A stretch of 64,000 bases of DNA. It comes from Adiantum capillus-veneris. Its lineage: Eukaryota > Streptophyta > Polypodiopsida > Polypodiales > Pteridaceae. Shown here piece after piece: positions 43,901 through 51,345 of this stretch. Position 1 is the first letter of the stretch. Every line of letters starts with the position of its first letter. The notes under the pieces were generated by a model that worked only from the letters and a program-made list of their open reading frames with translations, was not told the DNA's origin and did not search any database. The stretch covers positions 92,702,180 through 92,766,179 of the forward strand of contig CM043962.1 in assembly GCA_014529385.2 (NCBI GenBank), read 5' to 3'. Position numbers and translations under genes: made by a program.

Positions 43901-46900
43901 CTCCATAGATATGAAATTGTGAGTAGAACCAGGGTCAAAGAGAATAAAAGCATCATGTTCTCTTACCTTTCCCCAAGCATGGCATAGAGGAGATCCTTTG
44001 TGGTGAGTTTGGTGAATCTCCTCCTCTTGGATTTCAACCAAAGAAGCTCTAGGAGGATCTTGGCGGTTGTTCTTTTGGGGACAAGCGCGGTACGCATGCC
44101 CTTGTTCGCCGCACTTGAAACACCGGTTATCTTTACGATAACGCTCAAGCTCTTCAGGAGAGAGTTTATTCTTTCCTTTGTAAACTCCCTTCTCTTTAGC
44201 TTTGTTGGAAGTGCCCTTAGGAGACTTTTGGACATTGTCCTTCCCCTTAGGCTCATTGGAACCCTTGTTTTCCGGGGGCTTATTATTTCTTTTACCCCCC
44301 GTTTGGAAATTGATTCGCGAGGCCACCATAGTATGGTGTATTACCGCCGATATGGTACGTGGCCTTTGGGAGTTGACATACTCCGCCATTTCTTCGGTTA
44401 AGCCCGCACAAAATTGTTGCTTTTGCTCTCCAAAATCCAACTTTTTGAAGACAGTGGCTTTGAGTTGTAGGTCCCAAAACTTGTCTACATATTTGTGGAT
44501 GGATTCATTGGGAGAGAGCTTTAAGCTTCGCCATTCGGTGAGTACTTTGTCTTTGGCATCGGTGGCCAAAAACTGCTTCATAATGGAAGCTCTTAAAGCC
44601 TTCCATGTTCGTGGAGCTTCACCGTTGGCTCGTAGGCTAGACCACCATTGTCTGGCGGACTTTTGAAAGTGCATAGCTACATGGCGTAGCTTAGAGGACT
44701 CCGTGAAGCCCTCATCTCCAAACGCCGCATCGAATTGCTGGATAAAGGCCAAAACTTTGTCTGTAGCACCGAAGGTGCCATCATAGGTAAGGAAAGAGAT
44801 GCTCTTCCCTCCCTCTTTGAATTTCTTCAGCTTGGACGACCTCTTCCATGCGGCATAGGATTTCCTATGGCCTCTTCTTTTTGATGGTTCAAAAGTTGCA
44901 CCATCACTTTCTTCAGAAGATGAAGAATTTGAAGAAGGTGGAGAAGAGGGTGACCTCTTTCTCGCCTTTTTCTTGTCTTGATCTTTGTCGTCTTCACGAT
45001 AGCTTTCATAAGAGGAAGAGGATGAAGAAGATGGAGAAGAGGGTGTCCTCTTTCTCGCCTTTTTCTTCTCTTGCTTTTTATCATCCCTCTTTGAATTATG
45101 GCGTGGAGAAGAATGTGATGGTCTTCTCCGCTTTGGTGGTGATGGAGAGCGTTTAGCCCGCCGTCTTCGTGGAGCCATCTCCGCCGAGGTGGCGGGAGAC
45201 TCGCTTCTTTCTCGTTCCTTCGGTGGAGGCTCTTGAGTTCTCCTTTGGGAAGGAGATGCATCATCAAGAAGTAAGTTCTTGAGCCCTTCATATGGATTCT
45301 CTTCTTCTTCCCGAATCGGAGAGAGACCTCTTTTGGTAGTCTCACAAGGAGGCTTCCTAGGTGTTCTCTCGTCATGGTGATGAGCTTGGAGAATCCCGTG
45401 AGCACGGAGCTGCCGTTGCACTTCACTTTGGAGAGATGGATTGCCCATGGCTTGTTGAAGCCTAGAAACAAGATAGTTAACAAGCATTGAAGCATCATTA
45501 GTAGCTTGCTCATGAGCAAAATCAAAGTTATCAACATTAATTTCACTCTCTTTACTATTGTCAGCCATTCTAACAACTTTTAGGTGTAAACTTTTTAGGT
45601 GTACTTTGGCACTTCAAGCCTAGTTGCTACTCCTCTTTACCCCTTTAGAAAAAGCACTCAAGCTACTGTACCCGCGGCTCGAATACCATTAATTGCAAGG
45701 AATAGAAGAGAGGGTCTTTCGACACCAAAACAGCACCGGCTCCTGTCAAGCTTCTAATAGCTCAATAGTGGTTAAGCCGTAGGCAAGCCCCGTAGGACTC
45801 CACTATTAAGACCATAGCTCTCGACGGTGATGCCCCGTTAACTGCACAAAGGCAGGCGCATTGCAAGGCTAAAAATCCCTATTCTACTTACTCACAGGCA
45901 ATTAATAATACCAACCATTTGTAGCTAGCTTGAGGACCTCCCTTCTTGAGCAAGAAAAGAGAAACCTTGAGCTCTGATACCAATGTAACATTTAATGGCC
46001 TAAAATCTTATGTGTAGCGGAAATTAGCATGAATATAGTGGGCATTTCATTAGAATAGATTCCTAATGAGAATTACAAGAGTGCTTGGGTGGAGAGAGCA
46101 ACAAAAAGCATAACACCTAGTTAGATAGCATCGACAATACTTTCAAAAGAGAGAGCAATTAAGCTATTGACAACAGTTGAGGACCGGATTTGCATGGAGC
46201 CGGTCCCCCCTCCAAAAGGCTTTGTATTATGGTTTCTCCCATCAAGAGAGACATTGTACAATACAATTCTTTGTGTTCCTTCAAGACTAGCTAGTGCAAT
46301 GAAGATGGAAGCTTCATACACCAAGCAAAACACTTAATCAAACACAACTTGAATTATCCCCGTTCTCAGACCCAAGACCTCACACACCTTCGAAGATGGT
46401 GAGAGCTAGCAGGGTATGAGAGTAGATTGAGAAGAAAAAGAAGTATCTTACGAGAAAGATGTACATCTCCTCACATAATCACTCATATTAGCATAGCTTA
46501 GCTTAGTAATTAGCTTGGTAGAGAAGATGAGCATGCATTGAAGCTTGGCTCTTGGTTGGATTTGCATCCATATGCCAAGAGAGTGTTGATGTAGGCTTCT
46601 ATCTCACAAGCTTGGAGTAGGTGATGAGCTCTCCATTAAAGCTTGGGAGGAGATAGAGTATTCTTCCTTCACACATGGTCAAGTGTGAGTGTGTGTGTGT
46701 CAATGCCAAGCAAAAATCAGCCCCCCCTCTCTCTTGGGCGAGCCCTAGCTGCTAATTAGGTATGGCTTTTGCCTCATTGGACCTCCCCAGGTCAAGCCAA
46801 TAGGAATTAAGCAGCATAAGTGATAGCCTTCTGACATGTGTCCCCCTTTCCCCTTTTGTGAGAGCTTTAGGTAATTAAATAATTAAACTAAACTCTCATT

Positions 46901-49900
46901 GGACCCCTTTGCCTCCTGGCCAATAGGAATCAGGCAAGCCATGGGGCTCCTGAATGCTCATTGGACCCCTTGGGAGACTGCCCAATAGTCTTTTAGGAGA
47001 CTTAATTCTCATTGGTTTCTTTTATTAAATGTTTTTAAATTAATTAAACTAGATTTACTCTAGCTTAATTCTCATTGGTCCACTTCAAGGGTCTTCCAAT
47101 AGGAATTGGGCACACCTTGTGGGCATCTGGCCTAGGGAGCTGACATGTGTCCCTCATTCCCTTTGTGTAAAGGGAGCCTGTGTGTGTGTGTGTGGCTTTC
47201 TCTCTCATCCCCTAGCTTTGGGGCTTGCCCCCTCCCATGTAGGGATGTGCAAAGACTTTTTAGGGCACACACTAAGCATCCAATTTTCCCTAGGGTTGAC
47301 CTTTGGACACAACCTTTGAATTTTGGAACCTTAGCATTTTGGAAGTCTTAATGGGCTGAACCTTAGGGTCTTTTTGGCCCATTGTTTCACATGGCTCTTT
47401 TGCAGATGGCTCCCCCTTTGGATCCCTATTGTGGCCGGTCTGCTAGCTTAACCAATATTCTAGCTTTTTCTCCCTTGGCACTTCCCCACATTAAATGATC
47501 AGTTTAATATGAGAAAATCATTTAGGAGAATTAGATATTGATTATTATGACACGGTAGTTAATCATGCACCCTGACCCTGAATCACCACTGATCTCCCCA
47601 TTCCCAGGATCCACAGGTTTTCTTGTGGAGGTTCAGGTCAACCACGAACTCCTTCCAGTTGACTGTTTCTTGAGTACAACCAGGAGTCAAGTCAGTGCTA
47701 GCACCATAGGCCATTGAGTAGCTGCCTGTCTTTGTTACTAAGTCCTGGTCTACAACTTTGCCTGCCTCTATGCTGTTGTTGTGGAGCACTGGGCTGTGTA
47801 TCTTCCGTGCTGAGAACTCCATACCTCTTGAGAACCTGCTCAAGTAGGACATTGGTGCCTTAAATCATATCTGATAGTATCCTAAGTGACTGTGGGATAG
47901 TCTTTCTCATGCCAATGTGTCGAGTGCCTTAATTCAACACCCGAGGTCTCGTCGAGGTTTGGGGCAGCACATCAAAAGAGAAAGATAACTCCTATCTGTG
48001 CAATCTGTGGCCTCTCTGCTTGGCCATGTCCTCAAGATGTCATCAATCTGGTCTGTTGAGGCCGCAGGTTTGGTTCCCTTGGATGGAATCTCATTAGCTT
48101 TGGGTGTGGTTCAGTGGCACTCCCGTAGTGGCACTTGTGTATTGGTTGTAAATGCAGTTAGCATGTGTCAGTTTTAGTGTATGTAGCTTGCTTCGTTGAT
48201 TTCAAAGATAAAATCCAATTGAATAGCTGAAGGAAGCTCTGGTTGAGCCTCTGTTCTTAGGACGGAGGTATAACTGCTCTCTATTGTCGGTCCCCAGATG
48301 TTTGGTGTGAGTCAGTGCATAATTGTGCTGAGTGGTCCAAACCCTTTTCTGAAGAGAACCTTGAATTTTTAGTAGATTGGACAACCACTTTTATATTGTA
48401 CCTTGTCTCCATGCTTAAGTGTCAATCTACATGTTTCATTCCTTTTGTGAGATCATAACTGCCCTTGCTACCTCTATCTGAATGGGTGTAGCAGATCATG
48501 TGTGGGATGTGGCCAAATGTCTCAAGCATAGGTGCATACTACTGGCAAGGAGGTGGTTGAATGTAGCATACTGTAGAAAGGAAAAATGGAAAGCCGTAAC
48601 TGCTTATATTTGTCAAGTATGTCGATGATATGGTCTGCATAGGTCTTATATTACAATCAGGATTCGGCTTAGATGTAGGAACAGTGGTCCTTTGAGTGTA
48701 GATGCAATCTGATCTTTGAGTGTAGATGCAATTTGATTCTGGCAAATATGTGTATCAAATTCGAGTTTTCTTGGTTGGAGCTTAATACCGTTATTGGGCA
48801 CTGATGATGTTTTGGGGGCTGGGGTTGTATTGTTTTGCAAAGCTAAGGGTGATAGTCTAGAGGATTATTATCCCTTGTTTGGGAGGTGAGCATATTTCTA
48901 TTCATTAAGTTGGTTTCATTTGGTTGAAGCAGGTGGACAAACAGAGGGTGGGTGTTTTGGTTGGGTCTGGCATGGGTGGTTTGACGGTGTTTTCAGATGG
49001 AGTGCAGGCTCTCATTGAAAAGGGCTATAGGAGGATAACTCCATTTTTCATACCATATGCTATAACTAATATGGGTTCAGCTCTGTTAGCGATTGAACTG
49101 GGATTAATGGGGCCAAACTATTCCATCTCAACAGCATGCGCAACATCAAATTACTGCTTTTATGCAGCTGCAAATCATATACGAAGAGGTGAAGCAGATA
49201 TAATGGTCGCTGGTGGCACAGAAGCAGCTATAATTCCTGTGGGACTTGGAGGCTTTATTGCATGTAGGGCACTATCTCAGAGGAATAGTGATCCGATGAC
49301 AGCCTCTCGCCCATGGGACAAGGAACGAGATGGCTTTGTAATGGGTGAAGGTGCCGGTGTTTTGGTATGCTTTTTGCCTTACACAATTTTATTTTTTTTG
49401 GGTAGTTGATGTAATAACATGGGAATGTGCGATTGATTTTTATCAGGGCTTTTATAATGCCTTTAATAACAAAAAAGGTTGTGTCTGATTTTATAACCAT
49501 TTGTACAAAGGTAATGGAGAGTTTAGAACATGCCATGAAGCGAGGGGCTCCGATTGTTGCAGAATATTTAGGGGGTGCTGTAACCTGTGATGCTTATCAC
49601 ATGACTGACCCAAGAGCTGATGGTTTGGGTGTATCTTCTTGCATTGAGAAGGCCCTGGAGGATGCCGGAGTTGCGGCTGAGGAGGTGAATCTGAAGGATT
49701 TCTTGTGCACTGTAGAGTAGTCTTCATACATTGTGAAATGTTCTAATACAAAGATTATCTTCAGGTGAACTACATCAATGCCCATGCCACTTCTACTCTT
49801 GTGGGCGATCTTGCTGAGGTGAATGCTCTTAAGAAGGTCTTTAAGGATCCCAAAGGCATTAAAATGAACGCTACTAAGGTGATTCTCCTCACATTCTCAA

Positions 49901-50564
49901 CATAAGTGTGTGTATTGCCTCAACAAATTTTTTGCTGGAACTAATCGATATCTCTACATTAGGGCATGTTGTGTTGACAGCAAGTTTTTATTTGCAGTCC
50001 ATGATAGGCCATTGTTTGGGTGCTGCTGGGGGGCTCGAAGCGATTGCTACCATCAAAGCACTAAACACGGGCTATGTTCACCCAACAATTAACCAGTTTG
50101 TAAGTAACCAAAACAACGTTTGCAGTAGAGTAATGCTACGTCTTCTTTTGGGCAATTCCACGTCCTTGTACAGGCTTCATAATTAAGATGTATATACATT
50201 TGTATTTATATTTATGCATAAGTACAGATGTATATGCATATAAATGCATGTATATAGGTGTATATACATATACATGTGTATGTATGTATATATAGAAGAC
50301 CTCATCGTTTGGCTGTTACTTTTGAGTTGGGGAAACTTACACGAGTTGTCGTTTACAGAATCTTGAGCCAGCAGTGGAGTTTGATACGGTAGCTAATACA
50401 AAGCAGCAGCACGAGATTCATATTGGTATGTTTTATGATGCTTCCCATGCCACCATGCTTGTAAGATAGATAAATGGGTTTTGTCTTTGTCTGCAGGCAT
50501 CTCCAACTCCTTTGGATTTGGTGGACACAACTCAGTCGTGGTTTTTGCACCATTCCACGAGTGA
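37589..50564 (+). CDS. KASI: 3-oxoacyl-[acyl-carrier-protein] synthase I, chloroplastic (5'-incomplete, 7 exons)
   Basis: Condensing enzyme of plastid type II fatty acid synthesis, elongating acyl-ACP with malonyl-ACP from C4 to C16. Exons: 37589-37935, 48933-49364, 49511-49684, 49765-49878, 49998-50099, 50359-50425 and 50497-50564, all with GT..AG borders. They join to about 434 codons starting (G)KKHVVRAA and APKREKDPKKRVVITGMG. Catalytic Cys is in STACATSNYC (exon 2), the two His in NAHATST (exon 4) and SMIGHCLGAAGG (exon 5), and the Lys in NATKSMIG. The end is FGFGGHNSVVVFAPFHE. The sequence follows plant KASI rather than KASII (for example NYCFYAAANHIRRGEADIM). Upstream transit-peptide exon(s) are not found. 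All key residues and frames are intact despite an 8.8-kb retrotransposon in the first intron. Confidence 0.93.
38710..40278 (-). repeat. Element D 3' LTR (1,569 bp)
   Basis: TGTAACATTT...TTATGACA. It carries four ATTGG/CCAAT inverted pairs between 39502 and 39836 plus a single ATTGG at 39737, and a short (TG)n near 39415-39425 and 39905-39920. Confidence 0.95.
40282..40291 (-). other. Element D polypurine tract
   Basis: CCTCTCTCTT on the + strand, AAGAGAGAGG on the coding strand, three bases from the 3' LTR. It primes plus-strand DNA synthesis. Confidence 0.8.
40677..42212 (-). CDS. Element D pol, 3' part: end of RNase H, integrase, chromodomain-like tail
   Basis: 511 codons counted from the Met at 42212, which is really internal pol sequence after a frameshift. 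Order: end of RNase H (MRWANFLSQFHFHIAHIAGKHN, VADALSR), the HHCC integrase finger (H...H, KCVVCQKTKFD), and the core with Asp in MDFIFGLP, Asp in VSDRDPRM and Glu in DGQSEIANL. A C-terminal YYGPFQIL and HVSLLKPYKGE follow, then a chromodomain-like RRYLIKFKNYP cut short by a divergent end (FARHTIKG). Full D-D-E triad present. Integrates cDNA; the chromodomain class is thought to guide it to histone marks. Confidence 0.9.
   Translation of the reverse strand: MRWANFLSQFHFHIAHIAGKHNQVADALSRRPRVNAVSIATHNDLSSMIDEYAIDPDFRDVISALALGKKEEPFTLQDGYLLYGNRLCVTNSLREKVMYESHAPPYAGHRGIQSTLKGIETYFYWPTMKVNIHEYVSKCVVCQKTKFDRGKQLGLLQPLPIPNSPWESISMDFIFGLPKSIHGNTGIWTIVDRFSKQAHFIPVKKTIKAHQMATLFISQIFKYHGLPMSIVSDRDPRMTSNFWKGLFENLGTRLNFSSAYHPQTDGQSEIANLTILDLLKAYVTEVDQRSQWEKYLPLVEYAYNNTVHTSTGKAPFEVIEGRSKSPLLLKVHGKIFAADEYSRDLQESFQKIKDAISISQQRQKAAADKHRRAQAFKENDWVLLKFPKARLRHTTGKNPTGHQKYYAKLAKRYYGPFQILKPINEMAYQLKLPNHWLIHNAFHVSLLKPYKGEPSQEPTIEDPPEIEDHEEVLQPESILRHEDKVLRGGKTIRRYLIKFKNYPFARHTIKG
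42209..45568 (-). CDS. Element D gag-pol: gag, protease, RT, RNase H
   Basis: 1,119 codons from the ATG at 45568. Gag has an SR/Lys-rich region (about residues 120-230, with a duplicated KKARKR(T/S)PSSP unit), a Gag core with QKSARQWWSSLRANGE, and a CCHC knuckle, CFKCGEQGHAYRAC (about residue 485). The protease has the LFDPGSTHNFI site (about 543). RT has [26 protein letters not shown] and FFDDIIIY (about 891). RNase H starts DACGDCLG (about 1040). The frame ends at PTNK, where related elements continue KQMRWAN; four bases of an ACAA repeat appear to be missing. Apart from that shift, no inactivating change was seen. Confidence 0.93.
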   Translation of the reverse strand: MADNSKESEINVDNFDFAHEQATNDASMLVNYLVSRLQQAMGNPSLQSEVQRQLRAHGILQAHHHDERTPRKPPCETTKRGLSPIREEEENPYEGLKNLLLDDASPSQRRTQEPPPKERERSESPATSAEMAPRRRRAKRSPSPPKRRRPSHSSPRHNSKRDDKKQEKKKARKRTPSSPSSSSSSSYESYREDDKDQDKKKARKRSPSSPPSSNSSSSEESDGATFEPSKRRGHRKSYAAWKRSSKLKKFKEGGKSISFLTYDGTFGATDKVLAFIQQFDAAFGDEGFTESSKLRHVAMHFQKSARQWWSSLRANGEAPRTWKALRASIMKQFLATDAKDKVLTEWRSLKLSPNESIHKYVDKFWDLQLKATVFKKLDFGEQKQQFCAGLTEEMAEYVNSQRPRTISAVIHHTMVASRINFQTGGKRNNKPPENKGSNEPKGKDNVQKSPKGTSNKAKEKGVYKGKNKLSPEELERYRKDNRCFKCGEQGHAYRACPQKNNRQDPPRASLVEIQEEEIHQTHHKGSPLCHAWGKVREHDAFILFDPGSTHNFISMELATKLGIQSYEMGDILPADSAFKGQEASVTPLIGKLRLHVQGYVDKEDFFISPLKHEDVILGAPWFDRLAAHVKFPERRISFKFREKDMYIDAKEMGNTIPIVHTPAFNKSIKSSISVYMIFVKDSQNEPNALAKENKSNQKELELSNFLKGFQDVFIDDIPCELPPKRGNDDHAIELLPGSSPPNKPPYRVSQAQQEEIMRQVHELVEKGMVRPSSSPFCSPVLLVQKKDGTYRMCVDYRALNRITIKNRFPVPRVEDLFDKLQGSTYFSRIDLKSGYHQIRIVDQDIVKTAFRTTFGLYEYIVMPFGLTNAPATFNRLMEKLFRPHRTFTGVFFDDIIIYSNSLEEHKQHLQVIFQVLRENKLYVNRKKSEFFLQEIQYLGHIISQDGIQMDPSKLEVIKGWPKPRNLHELRSFIGMCAYYRRFIEKFSQIAGPLHDLTKKNVRYTWSAKENNAFEKLKEKLISQPVLTLPDLSKPFEVQCDACGDCLGAVLLQEGHAIGYESRRLDPVEQALGIYEKELLAVLHALDSWKHYLLGTPFILRTDHQSLKYFMTQTKLPTNK
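45971..45982 (-). other. Element D primer-binding site
   Basis: GCTCTGATACCA on the + strand, TGGTATCAGAGC on the coding strand: a perfect initiator-Met tRNA type PBS, one base inside the 5' LTR (45984). Confidence 0.93.
45984..47552 (-). repeat. Element D 5' LTR (1,569 bp)
   Basis: Nearly identical to 38710-40278; I noticed about five substitutions (for example the ...GGGGCTTGCCC change near 47225). Apparent open frames inside it are LTR sequence. Confidence 0.95.
48933..49364 (+). CDS. KASI: KASI exon with catalytic Cys
   Basis: 144 codons, phase 0 at both ends. Encodes VGSGMGGLTVFSDG, FFIPYAITNMGSALLA, STACATSNYC and ASRPWDKERDGFVMGEGAGVL. The donor is TTTTG|GTATGC. Reading on into the intron gives a spurious hydrophobic tail. 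Confidence 0.95.
49511..49684 (+). CDS. KASI: KASI exon
   Basis: 58 codons after TGTACAAAG|GTAATGGAG, coding VMESLEHAMKRGAPIVAEYL to DAGVAAEE. Donor GAGGAG|GTGAAT. Confidence 0.92.
49765..49878 (+). CDS. KASI: KASI exon with first catalytic His
   Basis: 38 codons, VNYINAHATSTLVGDLAEVN to NATK. Acceptor ATCTTCAG, donor ACTAAG|GTGATT. Confidence 0.93.
49998..50099 (+). CDS. KASI: KASI exon with second catalytic His
   Basis: 34 codons, SMIGHCLGAAGGLEAIATIK to TINQF. Acceptor ATTTGCAG, donor CAGTTT|GTAAGT. Confidence 0.93.
50166..50300. repeat. AT-rich TATACA/TGTATA repeat tract in KASI intron
   Basis: Irregular repeats of TATACAT, TGTATAT and ATGCATA words in the intron between the fifth and sixth recognised exons. 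It behaves like a degenerate microsatellite. Confidence 0.75.
50359..50425 (+). CDS. KASI: KASI exon
   Basis: 22 codons plus one base: NLEPAVEFDTVANTKQQHEI, HI and the split Gly. Acceptor GTTTACAG, donor ATTG|GTATGT. Confidence 0.92.
50497..50564 (+). CDS. KASI: KASI last exon
   Basis: Completes the split Gly, then ISNSFGFGGHNSVVVFAPFH, E and TGA (50562-50564). Acceptor TGTCTGCAG. Confidence 0.93.
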
Positions 50565-50976
50565 ACATAGCCTTTCTGGATTTACTAACTTCAGTCAAGT
50601 CTTAGGCGGCTGTGCCATTTTGGCAAATTTTTTAAGAGCTGAGTAGATTCACAACCCTTCGTATGGATTGCAAGAAGGCATGGTTTACTGGCATTTGGCA
50701 ATTTATTCCATCAATAGCAACAGTTAATTATAGTGGCATTGTTCCAGTGTGCATTCCAACTGCAACCCAAATATGGTACTGACAACATCAACTTTGTTTT
50801 TAAGGAGTGTGTGGGTGTGTATGCACGTGTGCAGATGCGGGGAGCCTAGGGACCTTGGCTTGTTCAGTTAATTTTGTGGTGTATCTTTCTTTCAGGAAAT
50901 AAGCCCTCCCATGAATAGTCACTAGAGCTATGCTAAGTGTACAACAAATTGAGTGCGCGCGTACGCGTCTGATCGC
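50565..50976 (+). other. KASI 3' untranslated region and downstream DNA
   Basis: No further coding. The polyadenylation site is not assigned with confidence. An alternating purine-pyrimidine GCGCGCGTACGCG stretch lies at 50955-50967, just before the SINE duplication. Confidence 0.5.
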
Positions 50977-50993
50977 ATGCATGAGATCAATTT

Positions 50994-51328
50994 ATTTATT
51001 TTTTTCGACACACCAGAGGGCCCACACAGGGAGGTGCTCACCCCTTCCAAATATCAGCCATGTTACATGTTCGGGCAAGAGCCACGTGCCATGGCCACCT
51101 AATTGATGCACCACATGCTGAGAATGATGGAGAGAACTCGTAGCAACTAGCTAGGAACCTCCTCCTCAGGATCCACCCCAGGAGGAGGATGCACTGGAGT
51201 GTCCAAGGGCAAGAGCCCTAGCAAGGTGAGCACAAGGTGTCCCTCTAGAGTGTGACCCAACAAGGGATTTGAACCCACAACCCGAGGTTAAGAGGTCAAA
51301 GCCTTACCTTTAGACCAACCCTTTGGGG
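50994..51328 (-). mobile_element. tRNA-derived SINE with 17-bp target-site duplication
   Basis: On the minus strand the 5' end carries a tRNA-like head: an A-box-like GGTTGGTCTAAAGGT (51306-51320) and a B box GGTTCAAATCC (51265-51275). A body with Asp/Gly-like GC-rich segments follows, and an A-rich tail (A7TAAATAAA, 50994-51006). ATGCATGAGATCAATTT occurs at 50977-50993 and 51329-51345. RNA polymerase III internal promoter elements and a tail next to a perfect duplication are diagnostic. It lies just downstream of KASI, antisense. Confidence 0.9.
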
Positions 51329-51345
51329 ATGCATGAGATCAATTT

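Larger units (their letters stand above)
38710..47552 (-). mobile_element. Element D: young, near-intact Ty3/gypsy (chromovirus-like)
   Basis: LTRs 38710-40278 and 45984-47552, each 1,569 bp; I count about five differences between them. CGGTA is duplicated at 38704-38708 and 47553-47557. One A at 38709 lies between the left copy and the TG. PBS at 45971-45982, polypurine tract at 40282-40291. One gag-pol frame (45568-42209) continues after a frameshift (42212-40677). Inserted antisense to KASI transcription. Confidence 0.95.
37936..48932 (+). other. KASI 11-kb intron
   Basis: 10,997 bases, of which 8,843 are element D. Without D the intron would be about 2.15 kb. 37936-38708 and 47553-48932 show no gene. 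Near 48690-48730 a CTTTGAGTGTAGATGCAAT word is duplicated. Confidence 0.9.

Noticed and set aside
48924-49409. A bacterial fabF gene acquired by transfer
   Set aside because: Plastid KASI is bacterial in ancestry, but this copy has seven exons with GT-AG borders and plant-specific residues.
51265-51320. A genuine tRNA gene
   Set aside because: A- and B-box-like sequences are present, but there is no complete cloverleaf or acceptor pairing. The unit has a long body, poly-A tail and 17-bp TSD, so it is a SINE.
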